From positions 124,001 to 188,000 of the forward strand of contig NZ_JAIOAO010000007.1 in NCBI RefSeq assembly GCF_021190955.1: a stretch of DNA of 64,000 nucleotides. The letters run 5' to 3'. Source of the DNA: Parachryseolinea silvisoli. GTDB taxonomy: Bacteria; Bacteroidota; Bacteroidia; Cytophagales; Cyclobacteriaceae. The translations under genes were made by a program, and so were the position numbers. How positions within the stretch are numbered: the stretch's first letter is position 1; each line of letters opens with the position of its first letter. Positions 24,612 through 34,199 of this stretch are shown here, piece after piece. Below the pieces are notes generated by a model. The model was not told where the DNA came from, did not search any database, and worked only from the letters and a program-made list of their open reading frames with translations.

Positions 24612-27600
24612 ATATACTCTACTACTTTGTCCGCCAGCTCGACGTTGTCGGACAGCAGCTCGTAAAACTGATCTTTATTTAATTTAAGGATCACCGCCGT
24701 GGAGGCCGCAAACAATATATTGGTATTTACGTCGTTAGGGAAGCCGAGCATCTCGCCAATGAACTGCGCTGGCGCAAAGCTGGCCACGTGCTCGCCACGT
24801 TGTAGCAACGCCACCTCTCCTTTTACGAGTACGTAAAAGTGGTTATTGGCCCGTTCGTCCAGCGTCAGCGATTCGCCGCTTTTTAGCCGCAACTCTTCGC
24901 TCAGATCGGCCAGGTATGACAAGGTCACGCCGGGCACTCCTTCAAAAATATCACTCTTCTGGAAGAATAGTATCTTTTCAAACCGGGTCATGCGCCGGGA
25001 TTGGATGATAAGTGTATCGAGGTCACGCTTGATATCGGCGCCTAGCCGCTTCGTGTTCATCTCGTACTCGGTCGCATTGATCTGGTGCAGCGCCCACGCC
25101 GACACTTCGCGGATGAGCAGGTCGGGGTTAAACAGCTGTGCGATCAGGTCGAGCTTAAACTCTTCGATGCGTTGCGTGCCGATCTGGAACAATACGCAGG
25201 CCTTCGTCCACCGGTTGGACTGGGTAAAATCGCGGTTGATGATAAACTTCAGCACCAGGCGCGAGTCCAGCTTGATGCGCGGGTAGAAGTTCTCCAACCG
25301 GCTGATGCGTTCGGCCTCGGATATATCGTCGAGGATAGGGATCACGCGTTGCTTAAGCTGTTCAGACAAAAAGACGTCGAGTAGCTCGATCGCATACGTC
25401 ACGCCTTCGGCGGTACCGCTGTCGATGTTCTCTTTTACAAGCTGGATCGAGCGCGTGTCGTACAACATCGTTAGCAGCATGTAGATGTGCTCGATGTCAC
25501 CCTTGATCTCGTGCTGCAGCGCGGTTTTGATCTGCTCGCTGAAGCTTTCGTTGCCGACTTCCTGTATGGCGCTAAGGTTCCAGCTGATGTCGGCCATATC
25601 GGATTCAATGGCGTATTTGATACGGGTGATCTGTGATATGCCTGCTTTGAAACCACATTCCCCCAACGAGAGAAGTACCTGCGACACTACCACCTTGTTG
25701 GGATAGTCGATCTTGTTCCAAAGAATCTCTTTGGCCCGCTGCCCTCCTACCCGGCCAATAACCTGTACGATGCGCAGCATCATCTGCGTGCTCTGGCCAC
25801 TGCGGTAAAACGCGGTGTCGAGGGCTTGCAGCGTCGGCGCACCGATCTGCACCAGCGCGTTCATGGCCTGGTTGCTATAGACAGGGCTGCCGAGGTTCTC
25901 GATCACGGCATTGATGACCTCGGGGGTGTATTTCTTGATGGATGTTTTAATGGCCGTATTGCGCACGGTGGGCTCGCTGTCGATCAGTAGCTCCATGAGG
26001 AATGACGTACATTCTTCCCGCGAGGTGTGCAGCAACAGCTCGGATGCGTAGAGGCGGTCGTTGGGGTTGTTTGAACGCGCCAGCTTGCGAATGCGGGCTT
26101 GTGTAATGTCTCCGCCGTGCTGAATGATGAGCTGCAGCTCGCTCCGGCTCAGGATGTTTTTTTGCGCGCCGTCCACCTTGTTCTCGTCCAAACGAATGAC
26201 GTATTGGTCGGATACCGAAAGGCCTTTTAGCTCGTTCATTTTCTCCTGCGCGTAGTGGCGCACGGGCTCTGCTTCGTTCTTCATCAGGCTGTTCACCCAC
26301 ACCCGTACCTGTCCGGCGTTGATCTTTTCCAGAAGCTTATACGAAAAGACGGCCTTTGAGCCCTGAGGAATATCGAGCATACGCTCCAGCTTCTGGGTGA
26401 TCAGCGTAAATCCTTTTTCAAGCTTCTCCTGGCGGATGTCCGAGCCCTCGAGCTTGAGGCGAATCTTGTTGCGATACCCGTGGTACATACCGCCTACAAC
26501 TAAGAAATAGGCCCCGGCCAGCAGAATGAGAAACGCCGAGATATAGAGCATGTTGAAGAACGGCACAAAGGCCAACCCAAAGATGGCCAGACCGGCAACG
26601 AAGCGCGCGACCTCGTTCATCAACCCTTCTACTTTAGATTGTACACTGAAACGCAGCCGGTTGTCGAGCGGAATAAAAAAGAGCTTAAATACCGGGTTCT
26701 CCAGTGAGTCGCGTAGCGTCCAGTTGAAAAGTCGTGTCAGGGCCACGAACAGGAAGAAATAGATGAAGCCCGTGGGCGCCAGCTCTTTTTCAAAGCCAAA
26801 GCTCAGGCCGAAGCCAATGCAGCCTGCTGCAAACAAGGCGGTTACCGCCGGCAGAATGATCAGCGATACACGTAACCCGTAGGTGCTGATGATGCGTTGG
26901 TTTACGAACGTCTGCATGATGAGGCTGATGCCGTACACCGCGCCCACAAAGAATGAGTTGAAGTTCGTGAGTGATCGCTCATCGGTATATTGTTTGGTCA
27001 CCAGCTCCTGGAAGGAGTACTGGCTGAGCACAAACATGACCATGGAGATGAGCAGGAACACGCACAGGGTACGAATGTACTTGTCGCCAAACAGCTTGAC
27101 CAGTCGTGTCTCGCGGCGAACAGCCTGTCCGAATTCACGTGGGTCATTTTTGGACAACGTAAAAGACGATGCGATCGCGAGCAGCAGGATCGATACGACG
27201 GCGATACTGATGGCACACACCAGCAGGTAGTCGGAAGTATCCTCTATAATTTCCGACGTGAACGGGATGGCTACCAGCGTCGCCAGAATGGCGGCAATAA
27301 GCTGGCCCGTATCAATCCAGCCGATGATACGCTTGGATTGTCGGAAGTTAAACAGCCGGCCAAAGATACCCCAGAAGCTTAGCAGCAGGATGGCTGTCAT
27401 GGGGCCGGACATACAGTACAAGGCAAAGATGAAGTAATTGTGCCAGGCCTGGTCGCCAAAGTTCAGCAACCAGTAGGCTCCCAGGGTAAACACCAAAATA
27501 AGTGTAACCGCTCCCAAGGCCAGCGTTGTAAACCGGATGCGGTTTTGGAAAAAGGCGAAGGTCGATGTCGTGATGATACCCAGGCCCCCGGCCACCAGGA

Positions 27601-27766
27601 AAGCTTTGTCGAGGTAGCTGCCCATGCGGTTCAGGAACAGCGAGTCGGCCGTTACCTGGTAGGTGGCAATAAACACCCCCATAAAAAAGCCTGTACAGAG
27701 CATCAGTACAATCTGCTTCTGCTCTTCGCTCTTGATGCGCAACGCGTTCGCTAGCCCTTTTGCCAT
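24608..27766 (-). CDS. Transporter-HEAT-cyclic-nucleotide-binding fusion protein (NTT/MFS-like)
   Basis: 1,052 residues. Residues ~1-420 carry about 12 membrane helices resembling the ATP/ADP translocase (NTT) branch of the MFS fold, including a VFKLFFIPLDNRLRFSVQSKVEG segment like the NTT IPLD/QAKxEG region. Residues ~480-840 are HEAT-type helical repeats (TVRNTAIKTSIKKYTPEVI, VGGQRAKEILWNKID). The last ~110 residues are a cNMP-binding fold (LKSGESLTLDERANNHFYVLVKGEVALLQ, FIGEMLGF). The classic RxAS phosphate-binding segment is not obvious, so ligand binding is uncertain. Such fusions occur in free-living Bacteroidota; substrate unknown. It has its own promoter element just downstream of the ompH terminator. 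Confidence 0.8.
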   Translation of the reverse strand: MAKGLANALRIKSEEQKQIVLMLCTGFFMGVFIATYQVTADSLFLNRMGSYLDKAFLVAGGLGIITTSTFAFFQNRIRFTTLALGAVTLILVFTLGAYWLLNFGDQAWHNYFIFALYCMSGPMTAILLLSFWGIFGRLFNFRQSKRIIGWIDTGQLIAAILATLVAIPFTSEIIEDTSDYLLVCAISIAVVSILLLAIASSFTLSKNDPREFGQAVRRETRLVKLFGDKYIRTLCVFLLISMVMFVLSQYSFQELVTKQYTDERSLTNFNSFFVGAVYGISLIMQTFVNQRIISTYGLRVSLIILPAVTALFAAGCIGFGLSFGFEKELAPTGFIYFFLFVALTRLFNWTLRDSLENPVFKLFFIPLDNRLRFSVQSKVEGLMNEVARFVAGLAIFGLAFVPFFNMLYISAFLILLAGAYFLVVGGMYHGYRNKIRLKLEGSDIRQEKLEKGFTLITQKLERMLDIPQGSKAVFSYKLLEKINAGQVRVWVNSLMKNEAEPVRHYAQEKMNELKGLSVSDQYVIRLDENKVDGAQKNILSRSELQLIIQHGGDITQARIRKLARSNNPNDRLYASELLLHTSREECTSFLMELLIDSEPTVRNTAIKTSIKKYTPEVINAVIENLGSPVYSNQAMNALVQIGAPTLQALDTAFYRSGQSTQMMLRIVQVIGRVGGQRAKEILWNKIDYPNKVVVSQVLLSLGECGFKAGISQITRIKYAIESDMADISWNLSAIQEVGNESFSEQIKTALQHEIKGDIEHIYMLLTMLYDTRSIQLVKENIDSGTAEGVTYAIELLDVFLSEQLKQRVIPILDDISEAERISRLENFYPRIKLDSRLVLKFIINRDFTQSNRWTKACVLFQIGTQRIEEFKLDLIAQLFNPDLLIREVSAWALHQINATEYEMNTKRLGADIKRDLDTLIIQSRRMTRFEKILFFQKSDIFEGVPGVTLSYLADLSEELRLKSGESLTLDERANNHFYVLVKGEVALLQRGEHVASFAPAQFIGEMLGFPNDVNTNILFAASTAVILKLNKDQFYELLSDNVELADKVVEYI

Positions 27767-27780
27767 ACGGGGATAATCAT

Positions 27781-27788
27781 CAAAGATA
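27781..27788 (-). promoter_or_regulatory. -7 promoter element of the transporter fusion gene
   Basis: Minus strand TATCTTTG, about 15 bases before the ATG at 27766. It touches the end of the ompH terminator, so two transcription units meet here without overlap. No -33 TTG is evident. Confidence 0.5.
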
Positions 27789-27790
27789 AA

Positions 27791-27827
27791 AAAATCCGGC
27801 CCCGATGAAACATCAGAGCCGGATTTT
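27791..27827 (-). terminator. Terminator after the ompH-like gene
   Basis: 10-base arms (27791-27800 and 27818-27827) with an inner GATG/CATC pair. On the minus strand it is followed by seven T. Confidence 0.85.
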
Positions 27828-27864
27828 AGAAACGTTGTCCGTATACCCTTACAGGTTTACCGGG

Positions 27865-28488
27865 TTATTTTGTAGCTACCGAGTCTTTCTTCGGCGTGGT
27901 GCCGTTCTTCTCAGCCGTGTATTCGCTGTTCAGTCCGGTAATAACATCTTGCGATATATCCAGGGCGTTGTTGGCCCACAGTACGTCGCTGGTGGGGTCG
28001 TGCTTCAATACTACCTGCAGGCCCTTGTCCTTACCATACTTCTTCAGGTACTCGGTCACGCGGGTGTAGAGCTCACGGTTCAGTTTAGCTTCTTCTTCCA
28101 TCAGCGCCTGGCTCAGGCTCTGCTGATACATCTGTAGATTCTGTTGCTTCTTGCCCAGTTCTTCCTCTGTCGAGCGTACTTGTCCCAGGGTCATGCTGGA
28201 TACGTTGCGTTGATATGCAGCGATTTCGTTTTGTAGGCCTTGTGCACGGTTACGAAAATCCTGCTCCATCTGTTTGGTCTTTCCTTCCAGGGTAGCTTTG
28301 TTGACCTTCAGGTACTCGTAGTATTTAAGCACGGTGTCAGAATCGATGTACGCTATTTGCAGCGCGCCGGGCTCCAGTGCAGAGGTTGCGGTGCCGCCAG
28401 CCGGCTTATCTTTTGAAAAATGTAGGAAAAACAGGACACCAACCGCAATCAGCAGCACGATGTTGAGGATCAATGAAAGATTCTTCAT
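27865..28488 (-). CDS. OmpH/Skp-family outer membrane protein chaperone
   Basis: 207 residues. The N-terminus has one hydrophobic helix (ILNIVLLIAVGVLFFLHF) as signal anchor, then a short linker and the OmpH pattern: LQIAYIDSDTVLKYYEYLK, a long charged coiled coil (KTKQMEQDFRNRAQGLQNEIAAYQ and on to LNRELYTRVTEYLKKYGKDKGLQVVLKHD), and a Thr/Lys-rich end. Skp-type chaperones hold unfolded outer membrane proteins in the periplasm. It has a strong terminator downstream and lies 74 bases from the conserved unknown upstream on the same strand. The family is fairly certain; the specific clients are not. Confidence 0.9.
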   Translation of the reverse strand: MKNLSLILNIVLLIAVGVLFFLHFSKDKPAGGTATSALEPGALQIAYIDSDTVLKYYEYLKVNKATLEGKTKQMEQDFRNRAQGLQNEIAAYQRNVSSMTLGQVRSTEEELGKKQQNLQMYQQSLSQALMEEEAKLNRELYTRVTEYLKKYGKDKGLQVVLKHDPTSDVLWANNALDISQDVITGLNSEYTAEKNGTTPKKDSVATK

Positions 28489-28562
28489 GGTTAAGGTTCA
28501 AGTTCAGGGCGCAAATATGGTCAGAATTTAATAAATGGCAAACGGGTGCGCCCCGCCCGACC

Positions 28563-29120
28563 CTAATCGGCTTCCTGGGTCTGAAACGTATACAGGGTGG
28601 CGTCCAGCTTGAGGGTATCGTCGTTGAATTCGCGAATGAACTTCTCGATGACCTTGGGGCTGATGACCTCCACGTGCAGGCCGGCATCCAGGCTCACGCC
28701 GAACTCGACATTGGCGTCGACATCGACATGCTCCTTTACCTTGACGGCTTCATCCTCCTCCAGCTCCATTATAACTTCGGCCATAAACAGGCCGATCTCT
28801 TCCTCGAGCGGATCAAGCGCTTCGAGGTTTCCGTTCTCGTCTTCCTCGTAGGAGATCTTTTTATACTGCGGGAAATGTTTGGCGGCGCGGTGCTCGGCAA
28901 TTTCGTAGAGCTCGCTTTCGTGCTGCAGCCGGAGCGTATAGATTACGGCGTCGTATACCACGTCACGCCCCTCGTACTTGCCAATAAAATAGAAGTGGGC
29001 GTATTCGTCCGAGTTCTCGTCTTCGTCGTCGTAAACAAAATTTCTGCCCGAAGCGTCTATTTGAGCCCGATAGTCATTCAAGACGTCTTGTGTAAACCCT
29101 ATGTTCTCTGGTGTTGCCAT
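28563..29120 (-). CDS. Conserved acidic protein of unknown function
   Basis: 185 residues, strongly acidic (for example DDEDENSDEY, YEEDENGNLEALDPLEEE, MELEEDEAVKVKEHVDVD), without signal peptide or membrane segment, so probably cytoplasmic. The pattern of short beta strands (HFYFIGKYEGRDVVYDAVIYTLRLQHESELYEIAEHRA) suggests a compact alpha/beta fold. It looks like a conserved Cytophagales family, but I cannot name it. Same strand as ompH and the gamma carbonic anhydrase, 143 bases from the latter; co-transcription is possible, not shown. No functional claim is made. Confidence 0.7.
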   Translation of the reverse strand: MATPENIGFTQDVLNDYRAQIDASGRNFVYDDEDENSDEYAHFYFIGKYEGRDVVYDAVIYTLRLQHESELYEIAEHRAAKHFPQYKKISYEEDENGNLEALDPLEEEIGLFMAEVIMELEEDEAVKVKEHVDVDANVEFGVSLDAGLHVEVISPKVIEKFIREFNDDTLKLDATLYTFQTQEAD

Positions 29121-29263
29121 ACCGCGATTGTCCTTAAGAATGTCTTTTGCTTTAATTTAAAAAATAAAATGGTAAACGCCGCACGCTTTCCGGCGCAATG
29201 AGGGGCTTTATTCTCGTTGCAATTTCCGGGGGCTTACGTAAAAAAGCAATGTCAAATACGTGT

Positions 29264-29773
29264 TTATTTGAACCATTCGGCATACATCGGGTAATTTCCC
29301 GCCGTACGGCGAATCACGGCCCGCATCTCGTCGGTAATGTCTTTAACCCGGCGAGCCGGCATGCCTGCATAGATGCTGCCCGGCTCCACCTTGGTGCCTG
29401 CCAGCACAACGGCTCCGGCAGCAATAACAGAATCGCTGCCAATCTCAGCGTCGTCCATGACAATCGCACCCATTCCGATAAGCACGTTATCGTGCACCGT
29501 GCATCCGTGCACAATGGCGTTGTGGGCAATGGATACGTTACTGCCGATGACCGTTTTAGCCTTTTGGTAGGTACAATGAATAACGGCACCATCCTGGATA
29601 TTAGTATTGTCACCAATGGTGATGGAGTGCACATCGCCCCGCACCACGGCGTTAAACCACACCGTGCAGTTGTCACCCATAACGACCTCTCCCACCACCG
29701 TGGCGTTGTCGGCCAGAAAACAGTTTTTCCCAAAGCGGGGCTCGTGTCCACGAACGGATTTAATCAGCGCCAT
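29264..29773 (-). CDS. Gamma-class carbonic anhydrase family protein (PaaY/YrdA-like)
   Basis: 169 residues forming a left-handed beta helix with hexapeptide repeats (ADNATVVGEVVMGDNCTVWFNAVVRGDVHSITIGDNTNIQDGAVIH). The metal-ligand histidines are at DGAVIHC and the SIAHNAIVHGC stretch, with the conserved RGD and NIQDG segments, which supports a zinc-binding trimer. YrdA/PaaY proteins are often annotated as carbonic anhydrase-like; activity varies and some are thioesterase partners. Cytoplasmic. It is divergent from miaB with about 170 bases between starts. Confidence 0.93.
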   Translation of the reverse strand: MALIKSVRGHEPRFGKNCFLADNATVVGEVVMGDNCTVWFNAVVRGDVHSITIGDNTNIQDGAVIHCTYQKAKTVIGSNVSIAHNAIVHGCTVHDNVLIGMGAIVMDDAEIGSDSVIAAGAVVLAGTKVEPGSIYAGMPARRVKDITDEMRAVIRRTAGNYPMYAEWFK

Positions 29774-29909
29774 GTTACTAAGTATGTCAGTACGATATTG
29801 GCGGCAAGGTACAAACCGGATTCCAGAGTGACTACCCGCATTTGGCGTAAAATTGCGTTATCCGAGACAGTTTTACTGACAAGATGTCACTTTTAAAGAC
29901 TAAAAATTG

Positions 29910-29917
29910 TATTTTTG
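29910..29917 (+). promoter_or_regulatory. -7 promoter element of the miaB operon
   Basis: TATTTTTG, 28 bases before the ATG at 29945. It supports that ATG against the longer frame beginning at 29915. No convincing -33 element. Confidence 0.5.
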
Positions 29918-29944
29918 CGATTTACTGAGCAACGACCATCGCCC

Positions 29945-31402
29945 ATGAAAAACCTGATCGAAGACCTGGACGTCATAACGCCCCGCGAGACCGAAGCGTG
30001 CGAGACTTTCCAGGTGTCCAAGGATCAAAATACCGGCAAAGCCCGCAAGCTTTATATTGAAAGCTATGGCTGCCAGATGAACTACTCCGACAGTGAGATC
30101 GTCGCCTCCATCTTACAAAAGGAAGGTTTTGACACGACCTCTGATATCCTGCAGGCCGACGTAGTCTTTTTAAATACCTGTTCCATTCGCGAAAAGGCCG
30201 AGCAAACTGTCCGCCACCGCCTGCACCATATCAACGGCCTGAAGAAACAGAAACCGGAGATGCTGGTGGGTGTGCTGGGCTGTATGGCCGAGCGTTTGAA
30301 AGCGAAGTTCCTGGAAGAAGAAAAGATTGTCGACCTCGTCGCCGGGCCCGATGCTTACCGCGACCTGCCGGCCCTGATCGGACAGGTGGACGAAGGCGAA
30401 AAAGCCATCAATACATTCCTATCCCGCGAGGAGACCTATGCCGACATCAGCCCTGTACGATTGAACTCCAACGGCGTGACGGCCTTCGTCTCCATTATGC
30501 GAGGCTGCGACAATATGTGCTCATTCTGCGTGGTGCCGTTCACCCGCGGCCGTGAGCGCAGCCGTGATCCACAGTCGATCCTGGCTGAAGCGCAAGATCT
30601 CTTTGACCGTGGTTATCGCGAGGTAACGCTGCTGGGTCAGAATGTAGACTCCTACAAATGGAGCCCTGAGAATAACAACAAGGCGTGGATTGAGAAACGC
30701 GGCACCAACGACGTGATCACCTTTGCCGAATTACTGGACCGGGTGGCACGGGTGAGCCCCGACCTGCGCATTCGCTTCTCGACCTCCCACCCCAAAGACA
30801 TTACCGATGACGTGCTGCATACTATGGCCCGTCACGAGAACATTTGTAAAAATATACACCTGCCCATACAGAGCGGCAACACGCGTGTGCTCAACCTGAT
30901 GCACCGCGACTACTCGCGCGAATGGTACCTGGAAAAAGTGAAGAGCATTCGCCGTATCCTCGGGGAAGATTGCGGCCTGTCATCTGACATGATCGCGGGC
31001 TTCTGCTCGGAGACGGAAGAGGAACACCAGGACACGCTCACGTTGATGGACGCCGTGCAATATGACTTCGCCTACATGTTCTATTATTCAGAACGTCCGG
31101 GTACCCCGGCGGCGAAGAAGTACCCCGACGACATTCCGTTGGCGGTAAAGACCCGTCGCCTGAACGAGATCATCACCAAACAACGTGCGCACTCGCTGCA
31201 GCGCAACCTGCGCGATGTCGGCAAAGTACATAAAGTACTGATCGAAGGATTTTCGAAAAAGTCAGAAGACTTTTTGCAAGGCCGTAACACCGCCAACAAA
31301 GTGATCGTCTTCCCGCGTGAACAATACCAGAAAGGGCAGTATGTGCAGGTATTGGTAGAAGAGTGTACCGGCGGCACGCTGATTGGCCGCGCGGCGCAAT
31401 AA
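29945..31402 (+). CDS. miaB: tRNA-2-methylthio-N6-dimethylallyladenosine synthase MiaB
   Basis: 485 residues. Radical-SAM methylthiotransferase that adds the 2-methylthio group to i6A37 of tRNAs reading U-starting codons. The N-terminal cluster domain begins [19 protein letters not shown] with [11 protein letters not shown] and LGCMAERLK; the radical-SAM cluster motif is [18 protein letters not shown]; a TRAM domain closes the protein ([26 protein letters not shown]). The ATG at 29945 is used. First gene of the run miaB, sigma-54 activator, lptE, unknown, secG. Together with mtaB at 55.4 kb both standard tRNA methylthiotransferases are present. Confidence 0.97.
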   Translation: MKNLIEDLDVITPRETEACETFQVSKDQNTGKARKLYIESYGCQMNYSDSEIVASILQKEGFDTTSDILQADVVFLNTCSIREKAEQTVRHRLHHINGLKKQKPEMLVGVLGCMAERLKAKFLEEEKIVDLVAGPDAYRDLPALIGQVDEGEKAINTFLSREETYADISPVRLNSNGVTAFVSIMRGCDNMCSFCVVPFTRGRERSRDPQSILAEAQDLFDRGYREVTLLGQNVDSYKWSPENNNKAWIEKRGTNDVITFAELLDRVARVSPDLRIRFSTSHPKDITDDVLHTMARHENICKNIHLPIQSGNTRVLNLMHRDYSREWYLEKVKSIRRILGEDCGLSSDMIAGFCSETEEEHQDTLTLMDAVQYDFAYMFYYSERPGTPAAKKYPDDIPLAVKTRRLNEIITKQRAHSLQRNLRDVGKVHKVLIEGFSKKSEDFLQGRNTANKVIVFPREQYQKGQYVQVLVEECTGGTLIGRAAQ

Positions 31403-31416
31403 CAAACAACCGAGTT

Positions 31417-32679
31417 ATGGCAATTACAGACGCAGAGATACAAAGTGTAAAACAGCGGTTTGGCATTATCGGCACCTCGCCGCTACTAAACAACGCCGTA
31501 AGTGTGGCCATTCAAGTGTCACCGACCGATATGTCCGTCCTCATCACCGGCGAAAGCGGTAGTGGTAAAGAATCGTTCTCGAAGATCATTCACCACCTCA
31601 GCGCGCGCAAGCACGGGCAATTCATCGCCATTAACTGTGGCTCTATTCCCGAAGGTACGATCGACTCCGAGCTTTTCGGACACGAAAAAGGGTCCTTTAC
31701 CGGGGCCCACGAAGCCCGCAAAGGTTACTTCGAGGTGACCAGCGGGGGCACGATCTTCCTGGACGAAATTGGCGAAATGCCCCTGGGGACTCAGGCGCGC
31801 CTGCTGCGCGTGTTGGAAAATGGAGAGTTCCTGAAAGTGGGTTCTTCGAAAGTACAAAAGACAGACGTGCGTGTCGTAGCGGCTACCAACGTCAACCTGA
31901 TGCGCAACGTAGAGGAAGGCAAGTTCCGCGAAGATTTATATTATCGCCTTAGCACCGTGCCGATCTACGTACCGCCGCTGCGCGAGCGTGGCCGCGACGT
32001 CGAGTTGCTCTTCCGCAAGTTTGCATCGGACTTTGCCGACAAGTATCGTGTCAAACCCATCGCGCTGACAGACGACGCAAAGGAAGTGCTGTTGAAGTAT
32101 CGCTTTCCCGGCAACATTCGCCAGCTGAAAAACCTCGTGGAGCAAATCTCCGTGCTGTCGACGGATGAGAAAGAAATCAATGCCGACATCCTCCTGCGCT
32201 ACCTGCCCAAACAAAACAGCTTGCCGGCCCTTTATAAAACGGCCGGCAACGACAAGGATGGCGTGTCGGAGCGCGACATATTATACAAAGTCCTGTTCGA
32301 CATGAAGAAGGACTTCAATGATCTGAAGAAGCTCGTGCTGGACAACTACTCCCACCAGAACAAGGCGCAAGTCGTGAAAGACCATCCGGGTCTGTTCGAG
32401 GACATGGATGCCAACGAGCACCACCCGACCACAGCCTCCGAGCCGGTGCTGCTGAATGTGTCGTCGTCTCTACCCGATGACGACGCCAACGTAGAAGATG
32501 TACATGACATCACTCACGAGACCGAAGACGACTCGCTCTCGATTGAGAAGAAGGAGAAGGAACTGATCATGCGGGCGCTTCAAAAAAATAATAACCGTCG
32601 TAAATATGCGGCACGGGATTTGGGTATTTCCGAGCGAACCCTATACCGTAAAATCAAACAGTATGATTTGGAAGAATAA
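31417..32679 (+). CDS. Sigma-54 dependent transcriptional activator without receiver domain
   Basis: 420 residues. The AAA+ domain begins almost at the N-terminus (IIGTSPLLNNAV), with Walker A GESGSGKE, the sigma-54 contact loop as GSFTGAH (standard GAFTGA), Walker B GGTIFLDEIGEMP and the second-region arginines FREDLYYRL. A linker of about 120 acidic residues leads to a Fis-type helix-turn-helix (RRKYAARDLGISERTLYRKIKQY). No receiver, GAF or PAS domain precedes the AAA+ core, so activity must be controlled otherwise. It starts 14 bases after miaB and its end overlaps lptE by 17 bases. Targets unknown; envelope genes are a reasonable guess. Confidence 0.92.
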   Translation: MAITDAEIQSVKQRFGIIGTSPLLNNAVSVAIQVSPTDMSVLITGESGSGKESFSKIIHHLSARKHGQFIAINCGSIPEGTIDSELFGHEKGSFTGAHEARKGYFEVTSGGTIFLDEIGEMPLGTQARLLRVLENGEFLKVGSSKVQKTDVRVVAATNVNLMRNVEEGKFREDLYYRLSTVPIYVPPLRERGRDVELLFRKFASDFADKYRVKPIALTDDAKEVLLKYRFPGNIRQLKNLVEQISVLSTDEKEINADILLRYLPKQNSLPALYKTAGNDKDGVSERDILYKVLFDMKKDFNDLKKLVLDNYSHQNKAQVVKDHPGLFEDMDANEHHPTTASEPVLLNVSSSLPDDDANVEDVHDITHETEDDSLSIEKKEKELIMRALQKNNNRRKYAARDLGISERTLYRKIKQYDLEE

Positions 32680-33211
32680 TACCGCCGCCTCTGTGCAGGT
32701 GAAGGCCTTTGCCCTGGCGGCTGTGCTGGCCGTTGTAATGCAGGGATGTGGTGTATACTCGTTCAACGGCTCGGCCACGCAGGCCAAGACCATTTCGATG
32801 AGCGAGTTTTACAACAACGCCGACCTCGGGCCGGCCAACATGGGCCAGACCTTTACCAACGACCTGAAGAACTACCTCATTCAGAACTCCAACCTGTCGG
32901 TAATAACCGACAATGGCGAGCTGCAGATGGATGGGGAAATCACCGACTTTCGCCTGACCCCCATCGCGCCGGTAGCGACGGGTGACCAGGGTCAGTTCAG
33001 CAACGCTTCGTCGACACGGCTGACCATCACCATAAAGGTTACGTACGTCAACACCCTGGACGAGACCATGTCCTTCAAAGACAAATCGTTCTCGTTTTAC
33101 CAGGATTTTACGAACGACCAAAATTTCACCGACATAGAAGAGCGACTGACTAAAGACATTTTTGCACGTCTCGTCAACGACATCTACAACGCGTCTGTTG
33201 CCAACTGGTAA
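32663..33211 (+). CDS. lptE: LptE-family LPS-assembly lipoprotein
   Basis: 182 residues. Hydrophobic leader ending VMQGCGVYSFNG gives a lipoprotein with the typical GCGxYSF start. The mature protein matches Bacteroidota LptE: an ATQAKTISMSEFYNNADLGPANMGQTFTNDLKNYL segment, QNSNLSVITDNGELQMDGEITDFRLTP, and the C-terminal FTNDQNFTDIEERLTKDIFARLVNDIYNASVANW. LptE plugs the LptD barrel that inserts LPS in the outer membrane. The start at 32663 lies within the 3' end of the sigma-54 activator gene (17-base overlap), so they are tightly co-expressed. Confidence 0.88.
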   Translation: MIWKNNTAASVQVKAFALAAVLAVVMQGCGVYSFNGSATQAKTISMSEFYNNADLGPANMGQTFTNDLKNYLIQNSNLSVITDNGELQMDGEITDFRLTPIAPVATGDQGQFSNASSTRLTITIKVTYVNTLDETMSFKDKSFSFYQDFTNDQNFTDIEERLTKDIFARLVNDIYNASVANW

Positions 33212-33239
33212 AATTTAGTATTTTTACCAATCAGGCCCA

Positions 33240-34196
33240 TTGACTGTGGAAAAAAACCTCTTCATACACGTACTGAAACGCTACCCCGAGAGTTCTGCGG
33301 CGGAAGCGCAGGCCGTCCTTTCCCTGAAGGAGGCTTTCCCCTATAGCCAGTTGCTGCACACGCTTTCTGCCCGCCTGGCCAAAGACCACGGTTTCACCAA
33401 CCATCAAGCCGAGCTGCAACAGGCGGCCGTTTATGCGGCTGACCGCGGGGTGCTACGCGAGATGATGACGGCGGAAGTAGCCCCCAGACAAATGGCACCG
33501 GGTGCGCTTGGCGTCATCCCTTCCGTTACGTATGGCAACTTGCCTGCTACGGCTGTACAGGAGAATGACGACAATCTGGCCGAAGAGGTGATCCAGGACC
33601 TGGAACGCCTGCATGTGCTGAAAGCAAACTTTGAATCATTGTTCTCCGAAAACCCTTCCACGGCGGTGGCCGAAGTACCTTCCACTCCTCTCTTGTCCCC
33701 GATTGGTGATGAAGAAACGGACGAAGACGATACTGCCGCATCGGACAGTGACCAAAGCCCGATAAAGGCCAGGAAGCAGCGTATCATCGAACTGGCGCGG
33801 GCCGCCAGCCAGGAAATGGAAACACCTACCGCCGCACGTAAACGCAAGAAGAAGGAAAATAACGGCGAAGAGCTGATCGATGAGATTGCCAACAAAGAAG
33901 CGCTCACACCCGAGAACGAAAAGCTGAAAGAGCAGCTTGAGATGATCGATCATTTCATCCGCAGTGCCCCCAGCATAGCACAATCCAAAGAAAAACCACT
34001 GCCGCCGCCACAAGGCGACCTTTCTACTATCAAGGCCGGCGAGTTCGGCGACAACATCGTCTCTGAGACCCTGGTCGAAATCTTGCTCAAGCAAGGAAAG
34101 AAAGACAAAGCCATCGAGGTTTTAAAGAAGCTTATTTGGAAATTTCCACAAAAAAAGGCTTACTTTGCGGCTCAAATTGAAGAGTTGAAAAAATAA
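33240..34196 (+). CDS. Conserved protein with TPR-like C-terminus, unknown function
   Basis: 318 residues, no signal peptide. The N-terminal ~70 residues are helical (FIHVLKRYPESSAAEAQAVLSLKEAFPYSQLLHTLSARLAKDHGF), the middle is long, acidic and probably disordered with a coiled-coil (ARKRKKKENNGEELIDEIANKEALTPENEKLKEQLEMID), and the end is one TPR-like repeat (SETLVEILLKQGKKDKAIEVLKKLIWKFPQKKAYFAAQIEELKK). It is found with lptE and secG in related genomes as far as I can recall. The start is TTG (33240) or GTG (33246); no ATG fits. It is 3 bases from secG. No function assigned. Confidence 0.78.
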   Translation: MTVEKNLFIHVLKRYPESSAAEAQAVLSLKEAFPYSQLLHTLSARLAKDHGFTNHQAELQQAAVYAADRGVLREMMTAEVAPRQMAPGALGVIPSVTYGNLPATAVQENDDNLAEEVIQDLERLHVLKANFESLFSENPSTAVAEVPSTPLLSPIGDEETDEDDTAASDSDQSPIKARKQRIIELARAASQEMETPTAARKRKKKENNGEELIDEIANKEALTPENEKLKEQLEMIDHFIRSAPSIAQSKEKPLPPPQGDLSTIKAGEFGDNIVSETLVEILLKQGKKDKAIEVLKKLIWKFPQKKAYFAAQIEELKK

Positions 34197-34199
34197 CTT

